The notes under the pieces: model-generated
Databases searched by the model: none
Told to the model about the DNA's origin: nothing
Seen by the model: the letters and a program-made list of their open reading frames with translations, nothing else
NCBI GenBank assembly: GCA_020466095.1
Contig: CM035807.1
Location: forward strand, 31,080,166 to 31,144,165
Direction: 5' to 3'
Source of the DNA: Chlorops oryzae
Lineage: Eukaryota; Arthropoda; Insecta; Diptera; Chloropidae
Length of the DNA: 64,000 bases
Made by a program: the position numbers and the translations under genes
Shown here: one piece after another, positions 52,923 through 64,000 of the stretch
How the letters are laid out: each line of letters begins with the position of its first letter
How positions within the stretch are numbered: position 1 is the stretch's first letter

Positions 52923-54117
52923 ACGATTGGTTGATCAATTGATCGGTCATTCACCGTTTGACCGCTGGGACTTTGGCTAGGACTTTTCCGAATGAAGATA
53001 TCTCTGGGCACTTGAGTGCCTGCAACGTGATGAAGAGATTGTTTATATTAAAATAAATTTTTTATTTTATTTTATTTTAATTTTTTTTTTCTTTTTTGAA
53101 ATAAATGGCGTAAACAATCGCTGGATTGCAGGATGTTGCATGCACTCAAAATTTAAGTGATCTCATATTCCAAAAATCGGAATGAGGTCTATTTTCAAGG
53201 TGAGCACTTCGCTAACCGCTAAGGAGCGCTTTGAACTTTTGTTTGTTGTTCTTGGAAAAGTTTTTTTTTTTTGTGGAATGATTTATGGATGTGGTTGGAA
53301 GCGTGGAAGTGTTGCTCAGGAAAATAACTCTCTCACGTGTCTTCGTGCATGACTCGTCGTTTGACTTGCTAAACGCATCGATCGGCGATCTTTAAGAGAT
53401 TTTTCAGGTAATGTTTAGATATTCTCCTGCCTCGAGGAGTGCAAGATAAAGGCCATAGATCGGAATGTCGCTAGCAGAGAGAATTTCACGGTCGAGAGTA
53501 TCTATTAAGAAAAAAAGTGGACCTTCGGAGACATCTCAAGGAAGTTCAAACGTGTAACCGGAATAAAATCATTCCTTACATTATTCGCTTTTCCCCCTCT
53601 GAAAACACCCGTTCATGATCGTTCTTGTTGGCATATCGAAGCACTGATCTCATTCGATTAGCAAGCTTTAATGTCCTAAAAACGTAGGCACCAATTCACG
53701 CCGATTTTCTTTTCTTTTTCGTTTTCTTCTCCTCCCCACTGGGGACAACCAACTGTGAAAAGAAAGCACAAGCGTACATTTATAATTATCACGTATCATT
53801 GAATGTAGGTTAACCGTTATTTGGACGATGAATCTCTCCGAAAAAAAGCGTTCAGAGTTTCTTTGTCAAGAATTTGTATTGACTTAAAAAATGATCTTTT
53901 CGAAGAAATGCACACGCACACACACAGACACACACACGCTCACAAAAAGCGAGACCAATAAATATATCACGTAAGCTTAAAAATCTTTCAATTATATTTC
54001 ATTCTTCCTTCTTACCGATCTACCTTCGAATTGCAATGCATCGAACACACGCCTGCCTGCCGGCCTACCTGACTTACGTGCAACTCATAAAACCGATTCA
54101 GCCACAACTCACCATAA

Positions 54118-54150
54118 GGAAGAAGAAGCAGGAAGAAGAAGAAGAAGAAA
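54118..54150. repeat. (GAA)n trinucleotide repeat
   Basis: Imperfect AGAAGAAGCAGGAAGAAGAA run. Confidence 0.9.
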
Positions 54151-55527
54151 ACTGATCGTCTCCGATTTGAATGTAGGGCAAAGTCGTTAAGTTGGATCTC
54201 GTTGCCTCTCCTGTTGTTAAATCAAAAAAAAAAAAAAAAAAAAAAAAGCAAAATAAAACTATGCTCGTTGGATGCACTTTCCTTCCCCTTCTTTTTGATT
54301 ATATCTTCCTGGATCAGCATGCCCGTTCAATTGTGCGCTTCTTCGTTGCGGTGCACCCAGAATGCAATGCGGAAACTGTTGGTGTAGGTTACCAATACCA
54401 AGAGAGCGAAAAAAAAATTTTTAAAACGGCAAAACAATCAATTTTATTAGGGATTTTCTGTTGAATTTCGATCATCGCTGAGGTTTGGCGTTATTATGGG
54501 TGCAACTTTAATCGATCAAGCTAAAATGGACTGATAATTGAAACATCGAGAATAGAGTTCATCTTGTTCCTAATTTCTCTTCAAGCTTGAAGGATTTTAT
54601 TTCCTAATAGAGAAATAAGCTGAGTCAAACAAACACTCTCATCTGACAGGGTGTACTTGACGCACTCAGTACAGTTTCCCCGGTCATAATAGTGCCACCG
54701 TTATGAAATGCCAACGCGGATATGTAGAGAGTGGGCGAAAAAAATCGAAAATTAAATTTCGAAATTTTTTCTACTTCGAATTCTTGCCGTCGCTATGAAG
54801 GTAAGGGGTCTTTGGGGAAACGCTAACTAAACCTGTTCACAATAGTTATGCAATCTAAGAGCCAGATATCGTTTTCACGGATTGTGAATATCTCTTTCAA
54901 CATCAATTCGAGATCCTTTTCTTTTACAGAAAATTTGAATCGCCCTATGACCCATGAAAGGATGCTTTATTTATTAAGCAATATTTTCCAATATTTGTCA
55001 CCGTCTTGTCTTGCCCTTGTCTATCAATCGGAAGGTCGGCATTGATGCTTGAACTTCAACTTGGAGAAAAGAAAAACGAATTTTTACAGACGATCGATCA
55101 AGAGGACACTTCTTAAAGACTTCTTCAACTAACAATAACTTACGTGTAAAGTTCTTAAAAAAAATTCTTCAACCAGAAGCGAAGAAACCCAAAAGCGTCA
55201 ATCCCAGCAAGTATATTATAATTTTTTCCCCTCAATACTTTTTTCCTTAAAAGTAGAAAAATACTGAAATTGCAGAAAAAGTGCGTAAGAGCGACTTTCG
55301 TGCACAAAAAAAAAAAACAGAACAAAAAAAAATTAAAAAAATATTTAAAAGAATTTTAAAAAAAAGTTAACGATACAAAAATAAGAAAAAGAAACTGGGT
55401 CAGCAGTGTGAGTTGCGAATAATTTGTTTACACGTTTTTCTCTGTACTGTTGACTTAACCGATTTTATTATTATTATTATTTTTTTTTTTTTTTGGTTGC
55501 GGTTTTCGCAAAACTCAAATCATGCAA

Positions 55528-56406
55528 AACAAGTAAGGGTGTTATAGTCAGGCGAGCCTGACAATAGAATACCCGACACAGACACACATGTTCAAATAAT
55601 TTTTAATATCAAGAGGTGTTTAAGGCCATAAGGGGCCCCATATACCGACTTTTGTTGAATTTCTTTATGAAAACCGCCCTTTTGCCACGCCCACTTTTCC
55701 AATTTTTTTTTTTCTAATTGGAAGCCTTAATATACGCTCAAATTCTAAGTTTCAGTGGAATATCTCAACAAAATCCGATATTGGGGCAGTTTTGAGATTT
55801 TTGTGACAGACCCTAGTACTGGAGGTACCCTTAATAATGAAACTATCAAGAAAAATTTTTGGAGAGGATGTTTATGGCTACAAAGGAAGCATAACTGCCA
55901 AATTTCGATCAAGTCCCATTTGAATTTCGGGTGTAGGAAGCCATTTTAGAAAAACGCCTTCGGCCACGCCCAATTTTCCAATTTTTTGAAATTGAATAAC
56001 TTGACTTCAAATATGTTCAACTATCAAATTTCATCAAAATATGTTGAAAAACTTCGATTTAAGAGCAGTTTTTGTGATTTTCGTAACAGACCCTAGTACT
56101 GGAGGTACCCCTAAAAATGGTCCGATCGGGTCCATTCTCGAACTTGTTCTTACTCATGTGCCTGTGAGTACGCATATCAAATTTCATCATATTAGCTCAA
56201 CTCCTTCGATAAGATAACTGTATACAAACAGACGGACAGACGACAGACGGACAGACAGACAGACGGACATGTCTAAATCGAATCTCCTGGTGACGCTGAT
56301 CATTTCTATATATATTTTGTATGGTCTATCTCGACTGGTTCTGTGTGTTACACACAACCACACAAACGCAATATACCCTCGACACAGAGTGTGTCGGGTA
56401 TAAAAA
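55528..56406 (+). mobile_element. DINE-1/Helentron-like element, family B, full length (B6)
   Basis: An 879-bp reference copy for family B. The 5' end ACAAGTAAGGGTGTTATAGT carries the palindrome GTCAGGC-GA-GCCTGAC and AATAGAATACCCGACACAG. Two internal units repeat with a period of about 280 bp: GCCACGCCCA at 55684 and 55963, and ACAGACCCTAGTACTGGAGG at 55806 and 56086. Then come CGATCGGGTCCATTCTCGAA, a GACGGACA tract, ACATGTCTAAATCG, CTGATCATTTCTATATATA and GTGTGTTACACACAACC. The terminal hairpin is TATACCC-TCGACACA-GAG-TGTGTCG-GGTATA. The whole plan parallels family A and Drosophila DINE-1. No protein-coding capacity. Confidence 0.85.
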
Positions 56407-56838
56407 GAACGATGGAAAAAAAAACTAAGAAATATTTTTCGAAAATTAATGTTATAAAAAAATATCCACTGGCAAGCGAAATTTCTTTGTCAAGTACTGC
56501 TGACTGGTGTTCTTGGACTTGGCCATGCTTTTCTGCCAATGTTACAAGCAACTGGCGTTGCTATTTTCGTATCGGATTACTTGCGCGATGACCTTGTTCA
56601 TGACGGTTCTTAGCGTTGCTGCGTGTTGCTAGCTTTTCGTGTAATTTAAAAAGCTTTCAAAGAAGAATTTTTTTTAAAGACAATTTCGAATTATTTTTGG
56701 GGTTCAGATAAAAGGAAAATAAAAATAATTAAAAATACTTTTGAAAATTATGGCGAAAAAATGTATGTATGTATATTAAGAAAATATTTTACAATACATT
56801 TCGGGCTTTTTTTGGGGCAGAGTTTGAATAATTCTCCA
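56407..56838. other. unassigned DNA
   Basis: Two overlapping frames on opposite strands at 56343-56591 have no recognised domain. The rest is AT-rich. Confidence 0.5.
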
Positions 56839-56913
56839 TTTTTGAAAAACCAGTGCTAGGCTTGGAACATGACACTACGCTTCGCCTGTGCCGGGAATCA
56901 AACCTCGGACCCT
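56839..56913 (-). mobile_element. SINE family S1 fragment, reverse
   Basis: Minus strand: AGGGTCCGAGGTTTGATTCC (B box with one change), CGGCACAGGCGAAGCGTAGT, GTCATGTTCCAAGCCTAGCA and CTGGTTTTTCAAAAA. Only the B-box part and the middle remain. Confidence 0.75.
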
Positions 56914-58820
56914 ATTCGAGCTTAACTGCATCAGGCACCAAAAATTATTTCAATATTGTATCATCTTTGTAACAATATGTAAAAAAATTTTTTTTCAGCT
57001 TCTGAGAATTAGAGTCAAGAGCTGTGAACGCTGATGGAACATTCAGGGTACGTTCCTTACCTTCGGCAGGTAAACTTAAGCAGTTAGTGCTTTAACATAT
57101 CTTATTCTGGATGGGTCTTTTGTTTGAAGTCTTTTGTGCTCTTATCAAGAAGTTAAAATTTAAACATTCACTTCATCATCTCTTGGCGATCTCTATAGAA
57201 GAATCCAGGTCGGTTAAGGCACAAAAATATCATTAAAAACTCATCAATTTAAAAGAAGTAAAAAATTATTTTACAGAAAATTAGCTTTCGAAGAGCACTC
57301 TCTTCGTTGAAAGAAATGCCTTACAGAAGTTTCGCCCAACCGACTCAACATCTCAAATCTCGAGACAGCATTCAACAACAAACGCTTAACAGCGAATTCC
57401 ATTATACGGAAATGTCTTCTTCTACTTCAAATCGGTTATCCGTTTCGAGAACCCGTTAAACGAACATCGTACAAGTGACCTAAATTCAGGTCAATACCAG
57501 GAAGACATTACAAAGCTCTATCGGCAGAGGCGATCGTTTAAGTTGCTGCTGCTACTGCTTCTGCTGCTACCAACCACTGCTATGGCCAAGAAGAGCTACA
57601 AAATGCAAAAGAAACCAACAGATAATACCAACAAAAACAGTTACAAAGCGTCTACAGATACGAAATGAAAATATAAAAAAAGAATTAAACTGAAATAAAG
57701 CCGCAAAGATCGGACCAACAAGGCTTTTACAATTTCAAGTTGCAGCAGCAGAAGCAGTAGAAAAAAAGAAACAAGCCCGAGAAGCCCACTTAAAAGCGTC
57801 CTGCTGCAAAAGATGATTTCGACCAGTTCGTCCGTTTATCCAGTTAATCAAATAAAAACAATGCATTCAATGGGAGAGCCGCTTTGGGAGAGAGAAAAAG
57901 AAATATAAAAAAATAAAATAAAATAAAATAAAAGAAGGAACGAGCTGCTTTGCATCGATCAAGCGACAGATAACCAATGCAATCAGGAATTCGTGTCGTT
58001 GTTGCTGCGGCAAATAAATTAAATCCATACCAATGTCTTTTTTGTGGCCTTTATAAGATCCTTTGTTTTAAGTTGAACATCAGCAAATGCTTTCAAATCA
58101 ATTTCGGTTTTCCCCCTCTTGTTTGCTTAGCGCATGCCTTATGAATATTTACTGCTATTGTCCTGTAACCTAAGGACAATGGCACTCAACGGTATCGTTG
58201 ATAGCACATTGCGCAATTTTCTTAGGGAAAATAGCAAAAAGCAACAAAAAAAGAACAAAAGGAAAAGTTCGAAGTAAAAGTGAATCTTCTTCATTAGGGG
58301 CTAGCATCGAATTACAACGCAAATCAATCAAAGGTGAAATTAGACAAGACGCCAAAGCGATCGCAGGCAGCGCAGCATCCAACGAGAAGACAACAGCAGC
58401 AGTTGTTCTTGTTGAAATTTTATTAACATTTTTTTTATAATTTCTTTTTTTTTTTTTTTGGGAACGTGGCAAAGCAACACAAAACACCGGAAAAGCCGTC
58501 AAGGTACACCGTAATCAACGCGGTCAATAAATATTAAAGAATTTGGGTGAGTGAAAAAGTTCGTGCGGTTTTTGAACATTTTCGAAAAACCTCCAAAATA
58601 TCTTACATAGAATTTGTATTACGAAATTATTTATTTCTTTTTGCCAGCCCTATATTTTTTGCCAATTGTTGCTTCTTAATCCTTTATCCCATACGAAATC
58701 ATATATGGGTCCGAAAAAAAAACCGGGAAAATTGGTACTTTTTGATGAAAACTCTTTATTAACCATATCTTTTGAAGGCTTAATAGAACGATTTGCTGCT
58801 TAAAATTATTTTCGTGACAC
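56914..58820. other. long stretch without a recognised gene
   Basis: An acceptor-like TTTTTTTTCAG at about 56988-56998 and a donor-like GTACGTTC near 57047 enclose ~48 bases closed in all frames. It also holds a CTG-rich run (57541-57571) and an AAAAT repeat (57906-57934). The frame at 58198-58440 has no known motif. Confidence 0.45.
57906..57934. repeat. (AAAAT)n pentanucleotide repeat
   Basis: Five to six AAAAT/AATAA units. Confidence 0.9.
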
Positions 58821-58825
58821 TTTTT

Positions 58826-59385
58826 TATGCTATTATGCAGTAAAGGGTTAATAAAACCTTTAACAGTGAAGAAATTTTCCAATCTTTTAATATATCATGT
58901 AGTAAGGGGTTAATAAATTCATCTAGTGCGAAACAATGTTTCAATTTTTTAGCATATAATGCAGTAAAGGGTTGATACAACCAAGTGCTTCCATACAACC
59001 ATTTCGCTTTTTTAATACTCATATAATTAATTTAAGGTTAATAAAACCATTAACATCTGAAAATATTTAAAAAAATTATTTAACCCTCAAATAACTACTT
59101 TTTTTATTATTTAACCGCAAAACAGAAAATCTTGCGTGCGTTTGTAAAATCCGAAGCTATGATCCTTGTGCTCTCTTAAAAAAATGCCTTTTATTTCAAA
59201 TGTTTCTCTTTTTTTGGGATGAAAACTTTTGCTTTTGTAAGAAATAGGGCCAAAAACACGCCAAGAGAGAAAACAGCTTATAAATGAAACGGCTGTTAGA
59301 CCCCATGCCATTTATATTGTTAAAATTAGTCCACGTCAGCTGCAGAGAGTTAATATTGTATCATGCAGTAAAGGGATCATGTTAA
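58826..59385 (+). repeat. ~63-bp minisatellite, cluster 2
   Basis: Units marked by ATGCAGTAAAGGGTTAATAA lie near 58837, 58900 and 58961, with a weaker one at 59034 and an outlier at 59357. Spacing is about 61-73 bp. Same unit, same strand as cluster 1 at 20.06-20.56 kb, and the sequence just upstream is related too. The interval 59070-59335 is not clearly repeated. Confidence 0.8.
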
Positions 59386-62300
59386 TAAGGAATCGAGAAG
59401 TTCTCTTTCAACATTAGTAGAAATTCTTGTCAGTAAAGTGAAGGAAATGGAATCTACAACAGCCATGCCTTGCGATTGGCAACAATCTTAAGATCATTAC
59501 TCGATTTTGGAGTCCGATTTGATTTGATTACTCTAATGAAGCTGAATCAATTTTCAAAAAAAAAACCGAACGAATTTTTGAGCTCTCCTCATAAGCCTCA
59601 AAAGCCACAATGAGGGGAATTAAAAAAAAAAATTAAGGATATCAAATTAATTTGATACTCATGCATAAGGCATTTAAATTTGATTTGTGTAAAAAACGGT
59701 ACCTTGCGGCGGAGAACGGATCGTGAAAAGGAAATTTCGGAAGAGAGAGGGAGAGCATGCGACTTTAAAACAGCCCCATTCGAAAGTGAAATCAAAAACG
59801 GGAAAGTGAAAATGCATTTTGAATTTCATTTCATTTTTCCCCCTCCTCGATTCTATGAGTATCCGGTCGCAAAGCGGATATACCAGAAGGCGAAATGATG
59901 ATGGAGTCGTGTCTGTCAAAACAAATGAGCCTCTCGCTCTGTAAATGGAGCATGGAAAAACGGCTGCTGGAAATAATATTTCCAAATTATTATTCAATGT
60001 TCTCTTAAGCGGAATAAGATTCTGTTGCATTTATTATATTTAAAAAAACAAATTTTTTTTATTCTTATTTTTTCATAGGTTGCGCGCACGCGCTTGCCAC
60101 GCTCCTTCCACGTGCTCCGTGGCTCGATCGATTCGCGATCATCATTGGAAATCACTTTCCATTGTTCGATCGATGTTTAGAGAGCTCCTCGATTGATGTG
60201 TGTGCGTTTCGGAACCCTTTTAACATTTCATTTTCGATTGTCCTTGGCATATGTTTTCGCATGACGCGTGCTTTCGTCCTTCTACTTTCTTTAACTCTTT
60301 GTTCAAACGTCTATAAATTTTCCATATGTAAGTGCCGGAAACTCTTTATGACGGCTTCTTGAATTTCGTTTTTTTTTTCCTTTTTTGTTTGGCCTTCTTC
60401 TTTGCGTTGTAATAAAATAAAAGGATTTATGTTTCTTCAAAAAATGAAAAAGGATCAAAAAAACCTTTCAATATTTGACTTCAAAAATAGCGACAATTTT
60501 TTTCTCAATTGTGTTTTTCGTTTTTTTTTTTTTTTTTTGGTTCTTCTCGAATGGTTGACGAAATTTGTAAAACGTTAAGCAGCTGACATGGTAAGCAAGA
60601 AATTTTTTTAAAAGAAGAGAAAAGAAATATTAAAATAAATTCGAATAATTTGTTGAAATTTATGAAAATTAAAGTCCACAGAAAACCTGTCAACGCCCTA
60701 AATTCGGATAGAAAGAACAATGACTCAACGAAAATTACGAAATGCAAATCCCTTGGAAAATTCGGAAACCAAAAGAGCCATTGAAATGTCCTTACCGCAT
60801 ACAATAAAGCAGAAAGTCTTCAAGCGTGAAAAGCCATTAATATGGGGATTAACTTGTAAGAGCGCTGGTCAAGGAAGAAACCCTTTTTTTTTTTTTTTTG
60901 TCTTTTGGTAGGGTAAAAGAAAATCCTTCGCAAATAAGACTGCATTCGGCCTTAAGGTAAAGTAAATTTGTGCAAGTAAAGTGCAGCTACTTAGGCTGCT
61001 TAGGTGGCACCTAAGCGTACGAAACCAAACGAAATCCTTTTACGATGATTATCTCTGTACAGGTTCCAGTTGATGTACACTCTACAAAGCTATATATAAA
61101 TATGTATTCTATATTCCCTGCAGTAGTATGGAGTTCAAGTTACTAAAAGGGAGTACTTTTGTCAAAATTAGCATTATTTCATCTTTGAGAATCGATTAGA
61201 ATCTGAGTATCAACAGAAGGTAGGCCTAGTAGAAATGCAATTGAAAATCGATCTCTGGAGGATGTGCGACTAACGAAAATGAGACTACTCTTAGGGTAGT
61301 TTAAATGTGGGTAGTTATATTTAATCAATGATGGGTAAGAAATTTTAATGAATTGGCTTATAAACTTCAAATGAAGTTGTTCTAGAGCCAGCCCTTCAAA
61401 AAGGGTGAGGAAAGGAAAGATTCGTCGAGTTAGATACTCCTTTGCGAACATAGTCATGACTAGGGTATGGAAAAAATTCCCTGAAAAGGATAATACTTGT
61501 TTTTCAAACTATGAAAAAGTGCCGTTAAATTTCTCAAACTATTGCACCTGGAAAATGTCCTTTAAATCTTTGATGAACGCTCAAAAAATAATATGAATAC
61601 GAAAAAATCTCTTCGAAATAAAAAATTTTTAACGAGTTTTTAACCATAAAACAAAGACCTTAAGGACATTGGCCTTCGAGTTGTTATAACCTTTTTTTTT
61701 TCATTGGCTTTAAAGAATTCTCCGTCATTTAAAGTGCATATTTTGCGAGCCTTAGTCATGACTTTTTTTTTTTTTTTGCCATACTTATGTTTTAGTAAAG
61801 GAGGTCCCTGCCTATGGAAAGGGGCTTCTCAATACCACGAACCAATTTAAGATAGAAGAAACATTTTCTTTGGCCAAACTTTTGTGGCACAGAGGATCCT
61901 AAGAAAGAAAACCACTCGGACCCCTTATTTCTCTCGATAGGCATTTCTCGAATATTTGCGGCTTATTGGAGAGTAGTTGGAGACTAGTCCGAATAAGTGC
62001 GGGGCGGAATTTTTTTTACTTTATCATTCATTCAGCTTCCTTAGATGACCTATGTATAAAGAAATTTTTTTTAAAAATTGATTAGGTACATATATCCTTT
62101 ATTTCATTCTCACGAAATTAGTTAAAGGTGTTTTTTTGTTCTGTTTAAATATTTATTTATTTTATTTTTATTGTTTGGGAAAATAATTCTTAGAATGACT
62201 TGAATGTTAAAAAGTTCAGAAAAAATTATTTTTCGAATTCTTTATGGATTTTAATGATCATTGATCGAGTACGAAGATCGTGCTCTCTTTGCTGTAAGCT

Positions 62301-64000
62301 TCTTTAAGAAGTTTACACTTATATTATCTTGATGGTGAGAAGATCTTTTTCAGATGGCGGAAATTAAAACTGAAACTTTCAAATCAGGCAAGAATTTTTT
62401 GCTCATATAGGCATTTATCTCTTACATTTTGCTGAAAACATATTAACTGTATTAAATATTTTTGATGATGAAGCAAGGATAAAGAAAGCGCGGTTCCGAA
62501 GGCGTTGCCAATATACCAAATAATAGGTCTACTAGCGTTTACATTACCCAATCAAATATACAAAAAAAAAAAAAAAAACAGGGGGAAAAAAAAATCTCCT
62601 AACGCATTTCTCTAATCGCGATCACTTGAAGGAGGAGCCTTCGAATAAAATATCCTGACTTATCATAAAATTCCCACAAAAGGGTCTCTTCGAACGAAAA
62701 TCCAAGAACCAATAAGAATCCTTCTAATGGCAATGCGATTTAAAACTCCTTTCAGGTAGGTACAATGAAAAAAACCACAAACGAAATCTGCAAAACGCAA
62801 CAAGAGAAAAGAAACGAGAGGCACCTTCATTGAATAGGTACAAAAAAAAAAAAAAATTAAACAAATAAAAAGTAAAAAGCAAAACAACAAAACACACCCA
62901 AACAGAAAACAGCTGTTTAAGCAGACTTCGAAAAATATACATACATATTACACATAGATACTTCGCGAAAGTGTAGTAGTAGAACCCGGCAATCTTTATG
63001 GCTTTTTGTTATTGCTCTCAGCATAAAAACACACCTATTTTTCTCTCAAAGGTAATACCTGACAAGATCACAAAAAACAAAAAATCCAAAACCAAAAAAA
63101 GCAAACAAAAAAAATAATAAGGAAAAGAAAAGAAAAGATCCTAAAAACTGTTCCGAAAGAGAGCGTAAATGAAATTCCATCCACACGATCGTTTAACTAC
63201 ATTCGTATGCGTGTTTGTACGGGTATCTCGTTCTAGTGCAGCAGAGAAGCATTTTTTTTTTTAAGAGAACGTCCTACAAATGTGCTGTGATAAGAGCGGG
63301 AAAAATATCGAAATACCGGCACAATCCCGCACAACAACACACCTGCCACGAATCGATGCTATCTATCTCTTTTCAATTTTTATCTCTCGCATGCTCACAG
63401 CTCTCAGCGCATTCGTATCTGGGCTGGCGCTCTTTACTGTTTTACCACACACATCCATTGAGGATTTAAGCTTACGATTTTCTGGAAATTCACTCATTCC
63501 AACACGATCGTTTGTTAAGTATACAACGCTTTGTCGGTCTAGAAAAAATCGTGCGCGTGATTTTTAACCAACGAAATTCAAATTAAATTTTTTTGAACAA
63601 AAAAATATTTTTTTTGAAACACCATCCTTCGAAGTGGAAGAAAAAGAATTTTACTTTTGAAAATAAAATAGACAAAAAAAATTATTTGGAAAAAATAAAC
63701 ACAGAACTCTTGTGAAAAGAACTGAAAAACCTGAGTAAATCCAAGTGTCAGTGACTTTTGGATAAAGTTAATACAAAGTAAATAACTAAGAACAACACAA
63801 AGACACCAAAAAATATTTTTTTAGAAATTTTTATTTCGGTGATAATAGAAGAACTTACGATCAACCCATAACGCGAAAGCGAAAAAATTGAAAGAGAAAA
63901 ATAAATAAAAAATTCTAAATAAACATAAAAAATTCTAATAAGCCTAAGACTAAAGAATTTATGCAAAATAAATACAAAACAGACTGAAAAAATAATCCGA
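59386..64000. other. long AT-rich stretch without a recognised gene
   Basis: Contains T-runs (60047-60060, 60522-60539, 60886-60900, 61763-61779), A-runs (62561-62578, 62841-62855) and a short perfect inverted repeat, CTTAGGTG-G-CACCTAAG (60999-61015). Reading frames are short, and none shows a known domain, signal peptide of note or splice context. Confidence 0.5.

Larger units (their letters stand above)
52319..55527. other. long stretch without a recognised gene
   Basis: Contains A-runs (52447-52467, 52577-52595, 54222-54248), a TCGA repeat (52895-52922), a CA-rich run (53912-53940) and GAAGAA repeats (54118-54150). No splice-bounded frame or RNA gene is seen. Confidence 0.5.

Noticed and set aside
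56999..57047. Small exon between acceptor-like and donor-like sites
   Set aside because: Closed by stops in all three frames; it could only be non-coding and has no other support.

Overview
This window is AT-rich, repeat-dense nuclear DNA from an insect, most likely a higher fly (Diptera, Schizophora). The signs are: complete tRNA-Phe(GAA) genes of the standard insect type; tRNA-derived SINEs; non-autonomous elements built like Drosophila DINE-1/INE-1 (Helentron class); several hAT-like and other terminal-inverted-repeat elements; and abundant short microsatellites, including opa-type CAG/CAA runs. The species cannot be fixed from the sequence. I found no complete protein-coding gene. The open reading frames are short, biased in composition, or lie inside repeats. 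The stretch reads as intergenic DNA or as the inside of a very large intron. Only a few exon-like segments (21.9 kb and a 21-nt candidate at 45.9 kb) hint at splicing.

Layout, 1-12 kb: a young SINE with a 14-bp target duplication (1381-1623); a MITE (1817-2059); Helentron A1 with a ~100-bp minisatellite and a GACA tract (2061-3488); small B-type Helentron pieces; a ~2.46-kb-offset segmental duplication (6.4-8.0 and 8.7-10.4 kb) carrying a TATCGAT-rich hAT-like element, complete only in the second copy (9944-11170). 12-21 kb: microsatellites, 650 bp of almost pure A/T, the tail of a non-LTR retrotransposon ORF (17346-17501), a 159-bp hAT MITE with an exact 8-bp target duplication (17767-17925), and a ~63-bp minisatellite split by a SINE (20.06-20.56 kb).

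22-30 kb: Helentron A2, pogo-like and other MITEs, then a tRNA-Phe locus: one broken copy (26360) and two intact copies (28348, 29117), all on the + strand, in partly duplicated units and surrounded by a degenerate short repeat, SINEs and Helentrons B and C. 30-36 kb is mostly unrecognised sequence with scattered microsatellites. At 35.6-37.0 kb an old B Helentron is split by a 510-bp TG...CA sequence with 5-bp target duplications, best read as a solo LTR that carries an exon-like GC-rich, CAG/CAA-rich segment.

39-52 kb: a candidate hAT-like element with a nested inverted-repeat element, more SINEs, and a long inverted repeat (46.2-47.8 kb) made of two oppositely oriented copies of a TTAA-ended element, one holding a 118-bp near-palindrome. 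52-64 kb: a full-length B Helentron (55528-56406), a second cluster of the same ~63-bp minisatellite (58.8-59.4 kb), and otherwise plain AT-rich DNA. The only confidently functional genes are the two intact tRNA-Phe genes. The rest is mainly a layered record of transposition, in which nesting gives relative ages.
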